Shown: positions 36,559 to 47,304, counted from the first letter of the stretch. The stretch: DNA of 64,000 nucleotides from Deltaproteobacteria bacterium (GCA_016713665.1 JADJOR010000024.1:248001-312000), one strand, 5' to 3'. Program-made: numbers and translations. The notes: a model not told the origin generated them from the letters alone.

Positions 36559-37476
36559 ATGACGCGCCGAGGCTCGATCCTCGTCCTCCTGCTCGGTCTG
36601 GGCTTCTGTCTGGGCTGCCCCGATGTCGAGGAGCCGAATCGCGAGTCCGCCCGGGTCCTGTCCCTGTCCCCGCGCGGCACGCGGGCGCTCCTCGCGATGA
36701 AGCTCGAAGGCCGGATCATCGTCGCCGACCCGGAAAGTCGCGCCCTGCTGCCTGCGCCGCCCGCATCACCCTCCGATCCCGACTCGATCCGCCCCGCGCT
36801 GGCGCTGGTCCCCCCGCTCTTCGAGCGGCTGGCGCCGGAGCTCGACGCGCTCCTCGCCCGCGCCGCGCACGTCGTCGTCGTCGATCCCCACGACCTCGAC
36901 GACGCCCGTGCGCTCTACGACGAGATCGGAGAGGCGCTCGACGAGCCCGCCCGCGCGGCCGCGACCCAGCGCCGGATCGCCGACCTGCTCGGCCCGATCG
37001 GCGCGGCGAGCGCGGAGCGCGTTCGGCCCTGTGTCGTCGCGATCACCGCCCTCGAGCCGCTCACCCTCGCCGGTGGACACAGCTTCGAGTCGAACGTCCT
37101 CGAGCTCCTCGGCGCCGAGTCGGCGACCCACGATCTCCTCGAAGCCCATCGGATCGAGAGCGACCGCGACGGACTTCGGTCGCTGGCGCCCGATCTCGTG
37201 CTGGTCACGGCCGAAGGCCTTTCGCCCGACGCGCTGCGCTCGCTCGCGAGCGACCTGGCCCCGCTCGAGGTCGTCCCGACCTTCTTCGATCCCGAGCCCA
37301 TCTGGCTCGGCGATCGGGCGGCCGCGGAGCCAGAGCTCGAGGAATGGGCGCGGCTCGTGGAGCGGGCGCGAGGGCGCGCGCGCGAGAGGGACGGCGTGCC
37401 TGCGAATTGCGGCCGCGCTTGGGGGACGGAGGCGTCCTCGGGGGACCAGGGGCAGCAGGCGAGCAGATCCGTCTGA
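36559..37476 (+). CDS. Periplasmic substrate-binding lipoprotein, BtuF/ABC-type
   Basis: 305 residues with AAGGAGG before ATG 36559. A lipobox ('LLLGLGFCLGC') indicates a lipid-anchored protein. The body resembles the helical-hinge ABC binding fold used for metals, haem or cobalamin: 'GRIIVADPESRALLP', 'LALVPPLFERLAPELDALL', 'GGHSFESNVLELLGAE' and 'LAPDLVLVTAEGLSPDALR'. No ABC transporter genes are adjacent, so the ligand cannot be inferred from context. The C-terminal Gly/Gln-rich tail is probably disordered. Confidence 0.65.
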   Translation: MTRRGSILVLLLGLGFCLGCPDVEEPNRESARVLSLSPRGTRALLAMKLEGRIIVADPESRALLPAPPASPSDPDSIRPALALVPPLFERLAPELDALLARAAHVVVVDPHDLDDARALYDEIGEALDEPARAAATQRRIADLLGPIGAASAERVRPCVVAITALEPLTLAGGHSFESNVLELLGAESATHDLLEAHRIESDRDGLRSLAPDLVLVTAEGLSPDALRSLASDLAPLEVVPTFFDPEPIWLGDRAAAEPELEEWARLVERARGRARERDGVPANCGRAWGTEASSGDQGQQASRSV

Positions 37477-37615
37477 AGCCCTGTTTTCGGGTTGTCTCGA
37501 AACTCGCCGTCCCATAGTCTGGAAATCGTCGAGTGCCCTAGGCAGCCTGGAGACGGCCGCCCGTCGAGATCGGGTGGTAGGCGGCGAGCAGATCTCCGTC
37601 TGGAGGTCGACGTAC

Positions 37616-40600
37616 ATGGCCAGCCGCCGACGACGGAGCTCCGATCCCGATCCCCGGCAGCATGGGCCGATTCGCGATCGATCGATCGCCGCTCGTCGCG
37701 TCTGGCTCGCCTCTGCTCTGGTCCTCGCGTGCGGCGTCCTGCTCGGGTCGGTCTCCGCCGAAGCGCAGCAGCGTCAGCGCGGATTCTGCTCCATCGGAGT
37801 GAGCGACCTTCACTCCGTTCCGTGCGGACGCAACGGACAGGTCGTCTGCGATTCCGGCGCGGCCTGCGACTCGGGCTATCGCCCGCTGAATTTTGCCGCT
37901 GCGGGCGAGCCCAACATCGTGCTCGACTGCTCGATCCTGCCCGACGAGACGATCACGGGCGGGTGTCGGGTCTGTGGCAGTGAAGGCGAGATCGGCTGTG
38001 CGGCGCCGAATCAGTGCGACGCGGGGCTCGGGTTCGTGACGACGGCGGGCCTCGACGGTCCGATCTCGAGCTGCAGGAGCCTGCTGCCGGCGGATCCCGC
38101 ACCGATCGATTTCGACATCCCCCCGTTTCCGATCTTTGGCTTTCCCGGCGCGAGCTACCACATCGCTCTCCCGCCGATCGAGGCCTTCATCGACGCCTAT
38201 GGGACCTGCTCGGACGGGCTCCCGATCAACCTCGCCGGCGCGAGCCGCGAGACTTGGCCGGCTTCCGAGCCGCCGGCGCAGGGCGGCGGAACGGCCATCG
38301 TCGTGCATGGGCGGGGCTCGAGCTGCGCCGCCATGACGGATCTGCTTCAGGGCGAGGGAGCCGGCGGGGGTAGCGTCTTCGAGCGCCATCGTCGGACCTA
38401 CTGCATCGACTACGACCAGTCGCAAGGCTCGAGGACGGTCCGGATCTTCGAGCCCGTGCAGCAGGCCAATGGCGAGGGACCGACCGCCTGCTCGGCGGCA
38501 GGGACCTGCAGCTTCGATCTGGGCCATCCGCTGCGCTCGTTCCAGGCGCCGAGCTATTCGATCGCCGGCATCGCGTCGGCCGTCGCACAGGCGATCCAGG
38601 CGATCCCGAGCGAGGGGGAGATCTCGCTGATCGCCCACAGCCAGGGCGGTTTCATCGCTCGTGCGCTGCTCCACCGCCATTACGACGACCTGCGTTGGAA
38701 GGGCAGCAAGATCTCGCGAGTCGTCACGCTGGGGCATCCGTACTTCGGCATGGTGGTCGATCCGAGCCTCGCGACGCCCTGGCTCTGCGCGAACGACTCG
38801 AGCCTCGATTGTCATGTCCTGCGCTGGCTCTGGGGCTGGCAGAACTGGCTGGGCACGACGCCCGGGAGCATCGACAACGACGATTTCCCGCAGCTCGAGT
38901 GGACCGCCGTCGGCGGGGATGGCGGCGCGACGGTGCCGGGCGCGCTGGGCGCGGGCCCCGACGTGCCCGCCGCATGCCTCGAGATCTTCGGCGGCGTGAA
39001 CGCGTCGACCATCGCAGGGGACGGGGGCGTGTCGACGCAGAGCTCGCTCGGGATCGACGAGTCGGGCTTCTTCTTCTCCCCGATCGGATCCTCGCTGGCC
39101 CTCGCCTCGAGCCTCGTGAATTGCGATCACAGCTCGAGCTGTCTCTTGCGAAAGGCCCTGACGCTCGATCCCGAGTTGCTGCCGGCCGCCGAGCCGCCGG
39201 TCGCGCCGATTCCGGGAGCGCTCGTCTTCGATGGAATCGACGACGTCGTGGGCGGACTCGGCGCGACGCAGATCGCCGCCCTCACGGTCTCGGGGGCGCT
39301 GACGCTCGAGGCCTGGATCTCGCCGGACGCGGCCGGCGCTTCGGGCCTGATCCTCAACAAGGAGGGCGAGTACGAGCTCGGCCTGATCGATGGCGAGCTC
39401 TCGTGGGCGATCGCGAACGCATCGCCGGGCTGGGCCTGGCAGGGGAGCGGCTTCTTCCCGCCTGCGAACGAATGGTCCCACGTCGCTCTCGTCTACGACC
39501 CGGCCGGATCCGTCACGGTCTACGTCGACGGAATCCGATCCTCCGTCCATCCCGCTTCGGGGCCGATCAGCGACTTCGAACCGCTCGACGACTTCCGGAT
39601 CGGCTATCGCGAGCGGGAGATCGGTGACCCTTTCGACGGACGTCTCGACGACATCCGGGTCTGGAAGCGCGCGCTCGACGCGGCGACCCTCGGCGCGAAC
39701 CTCCGCGGCGACGTCGACACCGCCGATCCCGATCTGCTCGGCTGGTGGCGCTTCGACGAGGGCGCAGGCACGCAGCTCTTCGATCGCAGCGCCTACGGCC
39801 ACCATCTCTCGCTCGCCGCGCTCGGTGCGAGCGCGGCGCCCGTTCGCCGATCCGAGGATCGGGAGCGCGCGGGCGGCGCGATGTACTTCGACGGCGTCGA
39901 CGATTTCGTGAGCATCGCCGATCCCGCCGCGCTCTCGGCGCTCGAGATGTCCGACGCGCTCACGATCGAGGCCTGGCTCCATCCGCGTGGCCCCGGCGGC
40001 TCGGCCGGCGGCGTCGTCCTGAACAAGGAAGGCGAGTACGCGCTCACGCGCCTGGTCGACGGCAGGATCGCGTTCTCCCTGGCGAATGGCTCCCCCGGCT
40101 GGGTCACCGTCGCGACGGCGGCCACGGCGCCCGTCCACGTCTGGACGCACGTCGCGCTCGTCTACCGCCACGGCACGCCGGGCTCCGTCGAGATCTACCA
40201 GAACGGTGCCCTCGTCGACACGCTCGTCGCGAGCGGCCTGATCGGCGATTTCTCGCCCGCGCAGGACGAGCTCCGGATGGGCGGCCGCCAGGCGACCGGG
40301 AACAACCAATGGTTCCACGGCCTGCTCGACGAGGTCCGCCTCTGGAACGTCGCCCGCACGTCCGCCGAGATCGCCGCCGACTTCGACCGGATCCTGAGCG
40401 ATCCGTCGCAGTCCGGACTTCAGGGCAATTGGCGCTTCGATCAGCGCACCGGATCTCTCGTCGCCGACGCCTCGAGCGCCGGCCACCCCGCGAAGCGCGG
40501 TGCGCCGACGGCGATCACGACGCCGGTGCCTGCCTGGGGCCCCGCCTTGCCGGATCATCCGGCTGGGCTCCTCGGCGTCCCGGAGCCCGGACTCGGCGTC

Positions 40601-40667
40601 TCGCTCGCGGCGGGTCTTCTCGCTCTCGCGCTCTCGCGCTCTCGCGGCGGCGAGGCGTCGGCTCTAG
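37616..40667 (+). CDS. Secreted lipase-like hydrolase with two LamG domains and PEP-CTERM; natural stop out of frame
   Basis: Begins at ATG 37616 (GGAGG 9 nt upstream) with signal peptide 'VWLASALVLACGVLLGSVSA'. A Cys-rich segment precedes an alpha/beta hydrolase domain: 'GGGTAIVVHGRGSSC' and nucleophile elbow 'ISLIAHSQGGFIARALLHRH' (Ser about residue 342). Two LamG/concanavalin-like domains follow (about 530-700 and 750-930: 'LTLEAWISPDAAGASGLILN', 'LTIEAWLHPRGPGGSAGGVV'), then 'VPEPGLGVSLAAGLLALALS'. The frame then overruns, antisense to the next gene, to 41980. In the adjacent frame the sequence ends AAARRRL at TAG 40665-40667, a typical PEP-CTERM end, so one indel in the tandem repeat before it is likely. 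Confidence 0.75.
40626..40648 (+). repeat. Short tandem repeat where the PEP-CTERM tail changes frame
   Basis: CTCTCGCG-like 8-bp units repeat about three times just before the stop region. Adding one unit (or deleting one base) would put the TAG at 40665 in frame with the lipase-LamG gene. Confidence 0.5.
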
Positions 40668-41467
40668 ACTTCGTCCGTCCAGACCCGAAAGCCGCGCAGC
40701 GTATGGACGCCGAAGGTCGTCGTCATCGCGACGTCGGCGGCGTCGCGTCCCCGGGCGACGAGCACGCGTCCGATGCGCGGCACGTTGTTGCGGGGATCGA
40801 AGGTATGCCAGCGACCGCCGAGATAGGCCTCGAACCAGGCAGCGAAGTCCCCCGGCGGATAGGGCGGCGGCATCCCGACGTCGCCGAGGTAGCCGGTGCA
40901 GTAGCGCGCGGGAATGTTGAGGGCTCGGCAGAACGCGACGGCGAGATGGGCGAAGTCGCGACAGACGCCGCGGCGTTCCTGATAGGCCTCCGAGGCCGTC
41001 CGCGTGACGCGGGCGTGCTCGTAGCCGAACGCGATATGGCGATGGGTGAAGTCGCAGATCGCCTGGACGCGGGGCCAGCCCGGCACCGCGGTCCCGAACA
41101 GCTTCCAGGCGAGATCGAGCAGCCGGTCGCTGTCACAGAAGCGGCTCGCGAGCAGGAAGACGAGGGTCTCTTCGGGCAGCGCTTCGACTGGGACCTGGCT
41201 GGCCTCGGGGGCCACCGGATCGGCGAGGCCGGAGTCGCGGATCACCGCGTCGGTCGACAGCGTCAGCGGACCCGCGGGCGCCACGAAGCGGTTGCACCAG
41301 TTGCCGAAGCCGTCCCGGTAGCCCGAGATCGGAACGGCCGGATCGAGGCGCAGATGATCGGGGGCCACGAGATCCGAGGCGCGCGTGAAGTGGACGTTGA
41401 GCGTCGCGATCACGGGCGTCGGCAGCGGGAATTCGTACTGGATCTCGTAGCCGATCCGGAGCTTCAT
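40664..41467 (-). CDS. Transglutaminase-like cysteine protease family protein
   Basis: 267 residues. The N-terminal 'MKLRIGYEIQYEFPLPTPVI' domain and 'QAICDFTHRHIAFGYEH' precede the catalytic core: Cys in 'ERRGVCRDFAHLAVAFCRAL', His in 'AWFEAYLGGRWHTFDP' and Asp of 'FDPRNN'. 'NIPARYCTGYLGD' is the usual link. The family hydrolyses or rearranges peptide bonds, often beside uncharacterised peptide synthases. The stop TAG on this strand shares its CTAG with the expected stop of the lipase gene, so the two genes converge and overlap by 3-4 bp. Confidence 0.88.
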   Translation of the reverse strand: MKLRIGYEIQYEFPLPTPVIATLNVHFTRASDLVAPDHLRLDPAVPISGYRDGFGNWCNRFVAPAGPLTLSTDAVIRDSGLADPVAPEASQVPVEALPEETLVFLLASRFCDSDRLLDLAWKLFGTAVPGWPRVQAICDFTHRHIAFGYEHARVTRTASEAYQERRGVCRDFAHLAVAFCRALNIPARYCTGYLGDVGMPPPYPPGDFAAWFEAYLGGRWHTFDPRNNVPRIGRVLVARGRDAADVAMTTTFGVHTLRGFRVWTDEV

Positions 41468-41646
41468 GGGTCGCCTCGTGGGCCGCGGGCGCGGGCCCGG
41501 AAGCGATCAACCGGCGCAATGATAGGCGACTTCGGGGCGCGGTGGACCGCAGCCCGATGGCTCGTGTCCCCGGAATGGCCGAGGAGGGCTGAAAGTGGCG
41601 CGCTCGGCGGCGACCGAGGCCGTGCAGGCTCGACTGCTTCCCGAGC

Positions 41647-41660
41647 TTTTTCGACCCGCC
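41647..41660 (+). promoter_or_regulatory. T-rich leader motif copy
   Basis: TTTTT then CGACCCGCC, about 90 nt before ATG 41751, matching 13603-13617 before another PEP-CTERM gene. Function is inference. Confidence 0.3.
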
Positions 41661-41750
41661 CGCGATATTTCCGACCTGGGACCTCCGTCTCGAAGGACGG
41701 CCCGTCGGCCCGATTCCCGGGTCGACCTGGCGCCCAGGAGGCTCCCCTTC

Positions 41751-43754
41751 ATGTCTGGACTTCGCACCCCGCAGCCGCTGAACGCATTCGCCCTCGGTCT
41801 CCTCGCCCTGGCCGGCGCCGACGCGTCGACCGCAGCGCCGCCCGTTCTCGCCGTCTCGTCCGATACGAGCATCACGATCGGGGCGACGAACCTCGTCGCC
41901 GCCGACCACCAGATCGCGCTCGACAACCTGTCGGGCATCGTGGTGCCGGGGGACATCGGGCCGCTTCGGGAGTCGAGTGATCTCGTCGGAATCGCGCGAA
42001 CCCTCTCCGGCGCGAGCCTGCTCGTCGTCGATACCACGATCGCGCTGACGGGCGGGCTCGTCGCCCGGCCGGGCGACGTCGTCGCGTGGGACGGCACGCG
42101 CCATACGCGGGTCTTCGATGCGATCGCAGCGGGAGTCCCTCGCGGCGTTCGGATCGATTCCGTCTCGCTCGCGCCTGAAGGTCTGCTGCTCTCCTTCGAC
42201 ACGGACGTCGCCCTCGATGCGGCGCTCGTCGTCGCCGACGAGGATCTCGTGCGCTGGGACGGCTCCGCCTTCCACCTGGCCTTCGACGGCTCGGCCCATG
42301 GTCTCGACTCTTCCCTCGACGTCGACGGAGCCCAGGACCAGGGCGGCGGGACCTTCCTGCTCTCCTTCGACACGAGCGGTCTGGCCGGCGACGTCGTCTT
42401 CGCGGACGAAGACGTGGTGGTCTTCGATGGGACGACCTTCACACAGGCCTTCGACGGCTCGGCGTCCGACGCCGACTGGGTTGCCGCCGACCTCGATGCC
42501 TTCACCGTCCCCGAGCCCGAACGATTCCCGACGCTGGCCGCCGCCGGTCTCGCCCTCGTCGGCCTCGTCCGGCGACGTCGCCCGACGGAAGGCTCCGGCG
42601 ATTGTGGACCCGGTCGGGGCTTCGACTCCGCCGCGAAGCGTGCTTCGAAGACGAAGGCGACGGTCGCCTCCGCGAGGGCGTCGGCGTTCGGCGCGGCGAT
42701 CGCGACGATGCTTCTCGCGGCCTCTCCGTCGCTTGCCTCCGACGGGGTCCTCGAGATCAACCAGACCTGCGCGACCCTGAGCGGCTGCTTCGCCGGCGAC
42801 GTGCCCGGATTTCCCGTGACGATCGATGGCTCCGCCGGCTCGAGCTATCTGCTGACGGGCGATCTCGAGGTTCCGAACGCGAATACCGACGGCATCGTCA
42901 TCTCCACCAATCGGATCGCCCTCGACCTCAATGGATTCGGCCTCTCGGGACCCACGATCTGCAACGGTTCGCCGAATACCTGCGCGCCCGTCGGCTCGGG
43001 CGTCGGCATCCGGGCGACGCCGCCGCCGGGCCTCACGGCCCGGGAGACGACGGTGACGAACGGAAGAGTGAAGGGCTTCGGGTCCTATGGCCTGAGCCTG
43101 CGTGACGGGGCGCTCGTCGAGCACGTGACGGCGACCGAGAATGGCGCCACCGGCATCCTGGTGGACGATGCCGGCGTCCTTCGCGCGAGCATCGGCGCGC
43201 GCAACGGGACCGACGGCATCCGGGCATTGACGAGCACGAACATTTCCGGCTGCACCGCGGTCGCCAACGGCGGTCGCGGACTCGTGGCCGGCCCGGGGTC
43301 GACGATCCTCGGGAGCACGGCCTATCTGAACGGCGGAATCGGCATCTACGGCGGCGACGGGTCGATCGGGGCGATCGGCGTGGTGGTCGCCGACAACGCC
43401 TCCCGGTCGAATGTGCGCGACGGCATCTTCCTGGCGGGCGGTGGCATCGCACGGGGCAATACCGTGAATCTGAACGGCGACGACGGCATCGACGCCGGCG
43501 ACGGCGCGCTCGTCCGCGACAATGCCGTCTTCGAGAACGGCGATGCCGCAGCCGACGATGGCATCGAGTGCGACGCGGGCTGCTCGATCCAGGGCAATGT
43601 CGTCCGCAGCAACGACGGCTTCGGCCTCAACCTCGGCGCGGGCAGCGCCTACAACGGCAATACCGTTACGATCAACGGCGTCGGGACGGTCAGCGGAGGG
43701 GTGCCGCGGAGCGACAACTACTGCGATGGCGCCGCAGCACCGACCTGTCCGTGA
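41751..43754 (+). CDS. Fused ORF: PEP-CTERM protein joined to a secreted beta-helix protein
   Basis: 667 residues from ATG 41751 (AGGAGG 9 nt upstream). Residues 1-276 form a complete PEP-CTERM protein: N-terminal signal ('LNAFALGLLALAGADAS'), three related beta repeats ('LLLSFDTDVALDAALVVADE', 'FLLSFDTSGLAGDVVFADED'), then 'VPEPERFPTLAAAGLALVGL' and RRRR. With no stop, the frame continues through a short basic linker into a second signal-like segment ('FGAAIATMLLAASPSLAS') and a right-handed parallel beta-helix ('VEHVTATENGATGILVDDAG', 'RDGIFLAGGGIARGNTV', 'CDAGCSIQGNVVRSND'). I see no stop in any frame at the junction. It may be a lost stop or a real polyprotein. The beta-helix part resembles polysaccharide-lyase-type folds but shows no catalytic residues I can assign. 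Confidence 0.75.
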   Translation: MSGLRTPQPLNAFALGLLALAGADASTAAPPVLAVSSDTSITIGATNLVAADHQIALDNLSGIVVPGDIGPLRESSDLVGIARTLSGASLLVVDTTIALTGGLVARPGDVVAWDGTRHTRVFDAIAAGVPRGVRIDSVSLAPEGLLLSFDTDVALDAALVVADEDLVRWDGSAFHLAFDGSAHGLDSSLDVDGAQDQGGGTFLLSFDTSGLAGDVVFADEDVVVFDGTTFTQAFDGSASDADWVAADLDAFTVPEPERFPTLAAAGLALVGLVRRRRPTEGSGDCGPGRGFDSAAKRASKTKATVASARASAFGAAIATMLLAASPSLASDGVLEINQTCATLSGCFAGDVPGFPVTIDGSAGSSYLLTGDLEVPNANTDGIVISTNRIALDLNGFGLSGPTICNGSPNTCAPVGSGVGIRATPPPGLTARETTVTNGRVKGFGSYGLSLRDGALVEHVTATENGATGILVDDAGVLRASIGARNGTDGIRALTSTNISGCTAVANGGRGLVAGPGSTILGSTAYLNGGIGIYGGDGSIGAIGVVVADNASRSNVRDGIFLAGGGIARGNTVNLNGDDGIDAGDGALVRDNAVFENGDAAADDGIECDAGCSIQGNVVRSNDGFGLNLGAGSAYNGNTVTINGVGTVSGGVPRSDNYCDGAAAPTCP

Positions 43755-43938
43755 GGAGGCGGATCCGCTTCCGAGCGGGGGGAGGGGCCGGAAGCAGCCG
43801 GGGGGCAGGGCGCGAGGTTCGGCCGATCCCTGATCCCCGGCGCATCGGGAAATCGTCGAATGGTAAGAACCGATCCGGCGACCTCGGACGATCCTTCCTC
43901 GTGTGGACACCCGTCCACCTCCGAGGAGTCGCCCCGCC

Positions 43939-46607
43939 ATGGACCAGCCTTCGACGACCCGCCCGTTTCCGACCTTCTCCGACGCGCCCTCGCGCCCTCC
44001 TCGCCGAGCCCGAGTGGGCTCCCAGCGGGCGAGGAGGGCGATGGGGCGTCGACTGCGCCGCGTTGCCTCGATCCTGGCACTCCTGACCCTCGTGCTGGGG
44101 GCGGCACCGGTCCGCGCGGCAGACCTCCGGTTCGGGGCCGTGACGCCGAGCGTCTCGATCCTGCCGCTCGGGGCCACGCTGTCGTTGACCACGACGGGCC
44201 ACTTCACGGACGGGACCACACGACGATTGAGTCCCGCGACGATCGCCGCAGGCGGCAATCACGCCTGCGTGCTCGAGAGGAATGGCGAGATCCGTTGCTG
44301 GGGGCGGGGCGGATCTGGTCAGCTCGGCAACGGGGCAACCGCCGATTCCTCTCTTCCGGTGACCGTCGCGAGTCTCGTCGATGGGGTCGCGCTCGCTGCG
44401 GGTGGAGATTCGAGCTGTGCCCTGATGGCCGACGGAAGCCTGCGATGCTGGGGACTGAACTCTTCTGGTCAGCTGGGCAATGGATCGACGACGGCTTCGT
44501 CGGTCCCCGTGACGGTCCCGGGCGTCTCGGCGACGGCCATCTCCGCCGGCTTCGCGCACGCCTGCGCCGTATTGACGAGCGGCGAGGTCGCCTGCTGGGG
44601 CGCCAACGCGGCGGGTCAGCTCGGCAACGGGAGCCTCGTCGGCTCGTCGAGCCCCGTCCTCGTGAGCGGCATCAGCACGGCGGTCGGGGTCGCCGCCGGC
44701 GGCAATCACAGCTGCGCGCTGCTCGCGACGGGCGAGGTGAAATGCTGGGGCGCCGGCGGCTTGGGCCAGCTGGGCCACGGCGTCTTCGCGGGCTCCCTGA
44801 CGCCCGTCAGCGTCTCCGGCATCGACGATGCCGTCGCGATCGACGCCGGCTTCGACCATGCCTGCGCGCTCATCGCGGGCGGAGCGCTGCAGTGCTGGGG
44901 GCGGGGCAGCGAGGGTCAGCTCGGCAACGGCCAATTCCTCGGCTTGCCCGCGCCCGTGGACGTGGCCGTCGGCAGCGAGCGCGTGGTCGCGCTCGGCGTC
45001 GGCAACACGCATGGCTGCGCGGTGCTCGAGAACGGGGCTCTGAAATGCTGGGGCCGGAACGCGAACGGCCAGCTCGGCAACGGCACGACGGCCGGGACGT
45101 TCCCGACGCCCGTCGCCGTCGTCGGGATCTCGACCGCCGTCGCCGTCGATGCGGGCTTCGAGCAGACCTGCGCGCTCCTCGCCGATGGCAATGCGACCTG
45201 CTTCGGCCTCAATGATTCGGGCCAGCTCGGGACGGGCACGGCCGGTGGCGCCAACCAGCGATCGGGCGTTCCGCTCAAAGTCAGCGGCCCGGTCCTGGCC
45301 GTCGACGCCGGCGGCAACCACACCTGTGCTGCGACCCCGACCGGCATCGCGAATTGCTGGGGCTACGGCTTCTACGGCCAGCTCGGCCACGACGCCGTCT
45401 CGGACTCGTCCGTGCCGACGACGGTCGTCCGTCTCGACAACAGCGTGGGCTCCGCTGCCGAGAACGCGATTGGCCTCGCCCTCGGCTTCGATCACAGCTG
45501 CGCGATCCTGCAGAGCGGCCGGGCGAAGTGCTGGGGCCGGAACCACCTCGTCCAGCTCGGGACCAATTTGATCGACCCGCCTCAGCTCACGACCCCGATG
45601 ACGTCTACCAGGTCTCGACCGCGTCGAGGATCGCTTCGGGCGCATTTCATAGCTGCATCGTGCTGCAGAGCGGCGCCGTTCAGTGCTGGGGGGGCAACGA
45701 ATTCGGGGCGCTCGGCAACAGCGATCCCGCCCACAGCTCGTTCCCGAAGACGGTCGCCGGCATTACGATGGCGACCCGCGTGTCGGCCGGCCTCAACCAC
45801 ACGTGTGCTCTTCTCGCGTCGGGCGTCGTGCAGTGCTGGGGACGCGGCAACGAAGGCCAGCTCGGCAACGGCTCGTTCTCGAATTCGTCCTCGCCGGTGA
45901 CCGTCGCCGGGATCACGACCGCGACGTCGATCGGCGTCGGCAACTCGCATAGCTGCGCGCGGCTCGTCGGCGGCACGGTCCGCTGCTGGGGGCGCAACGT
46001 CGAAGGCCAGCTCGGCAACTCGTCGACGGTCGGTTCGGCTGTGCCGGTCAACGTGACTGGCTTGACGAGCGCGACCGGGGTGACGAGCGGGGGCTTCCAC
46101 AGCTGTGTGACGCTCTCGAGCGGCGGCGTGAACTGCTGGGGGCGGGGCGATCTCGGCCAGCTCGGCAACGGCTTCCGCTTCAACATCTTGTCGCCGGTCG
46201 TCGTCACCGGTCTCGCGGGCGCCGTCGCGGTCGACGCGGGTCGATCGCATACCTGCGCCGTCCTGACCGGCGGCCGGCTGCGGTGCTGGGGGTACGGCGA
46301 ATTCGGCCAGCTCGGCCACGGCGCGAGCGGAGCCGGCCTCATCGAGGACACGCCGGTCGTCGTGAACGGCATCAACATGGACGCGGCGGCGTTGACCTGG
46401 ACCAGCTCGGATCCCTCGATCGCGACCGTCGACGCGAGCGGCCGGGTGCATGGGGTCGGCGTCGGTACGACGACCCTGACCTGGGAATACGACTCGCGAC
46501 GGGGCTTCGTCTCGATCGAGGTCCCGGAGCCGGGGCTGGCGGTCGGGGTGCTCGCGGGCGCGCTCGGCCTGTCGACTCTGGCGCGGCGGCGCCGGCCTGG
46601 CAGATGA
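43939..46607 (+). CDS. RCC1-repeat PEP-CTERM surface protein (one frameshift)
   Basis: Starts at ATG 43939 (GAGGAG 10 nt upstream; alternative ATG 44041). After a signal ('VASILALLTLVLGAAPVRA') come about 14 RCC1-type repeats, each about 45 residues with 'NH.C.L..G...CWG....GQLGNG', forming one or two seven-bladed propellers. The frame changes at about 45593: the first frame runs out after 'DPPQLTTP' and the second continues 'DDVYQVSTASRIASG'. Restoring one C to the CCCC run there joins them. After the repeats are a Big2-like segment ('ALTWTSSDPSIATVDASGRV') and PEP-CTERM ('VPEPGLAVGVLAGALGLSTL' then ARRRRPGR). The open frames are 43939-45900 and 45354-46607. Predicted surface-anchored binding protein. 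Confidence 0.8.
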
Positions 46608-46665
46608 CCTGCGTCGCGCTGCGTTTCGAGGGAAGCCGCGCAAGCGGGCCGAGCACCGCCGCGCG

Positions 46666-47304
46666 CTACAGCGCGCGATACAGCAAACCGGCGAGAGCCA
46701 TGAACGCGTAGAAGACGAGGATTCCGACGGCCAGCTTCGCCAGGAGCGGCAGCGTGTGCCAGCGCTCGCGAAAGCCGCCGCGGAGCTGTTCGAAGCAGGG
46801 CTCGTCGAATTCAGGCGCGTCGGGATGGAGGCCCGTCTGGCGTCGCGCGAAGTCGATCGGCAGGTCGAACACGAGATCGACGCCGGCCGTCGCGCCGCCT
46901 TCCGCGCGCTGCTGCTCGAGGGCCTCGGACTCGAGTGCGGCCAATTCGGCCGGCAGGCTCCCGTCGGTCCGTAGATCGAGCGCGGAGTCTTCACCGCGAT
47001 GCGCGACCGACCAGGTCCTGCCGCCGCGCTCCCACCGCTCGGCGGAGCTCCACATCACGTGCTCTTCGAGCTCGCAGAACGTGAAGGGTGCGAGTCTCGC
47101 GAGCGCCTCGAGCTTGCGGCGCACGAACGCGGGATGGTCCACGCTCCCGGCGACGATCAGGTAACGGCCGTCGTCGAGCATCCGCCCCGCGAGCGGCATT
47201 TGGTGGCGTCCTGACCGGCTCCCCGTTCGATGGACCGAGAGCGCGTACGCGATGGCGGTGGCATCGCTGCTCTCGACGACGATCCAGGAAAGCGATCTGC
47301 CCAT
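46666..47304 (-). CDS. Hypothetical protein with a C-terminal membrane anchor
   Basis: 212 residues. The start 'MGRSLSWIVVESSDATAIAY' and 'LIVAGSVDHPAFVRRKLEAL' suggest a soluble alpha/beta domain. A single C-terminal helix ('LLAKLAVGILVFYAFMALAG') anchors it, with the bulk probably in the cytoplasm. I do not recognise the family. It converges with the RCC1 gene (58 bp gap). Confidence 0.6.
   Translation of the reverse strand: MGRSLSWIVVESSDATAIAYALSVHRTGSRSGRHQMPLAGRMLDDGRYLIVAGSVDHPAFVRRKLEALARLAPFTFCELEEHVMWSSAERWERGGRTWSVAHRGEDSALDLRTDGSLPAELAALESEALEQQRAEGGATAGVDLVFDLPIDFARRQTGLHPDAPEFDEPCFEQLRGGFRERWHTLPLLAKLAVGILVFYAFMALAGLLYRAL

Noticed and set aside
36908..41980. A single 1690-residue plus-strand reading frame
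   Set aside because: It begins inside the substrate-binding gene in a wrong frame and runs antisense through the transglutaminase gene. Only 37616 to about 40660 has protein character, and the rest is a high-GC open frame.
41133..44258. A 1041-codon minus-strand ORF
   Set aside because: It overlaps two supported PEP-CTERM genes and has shadow-type composition.
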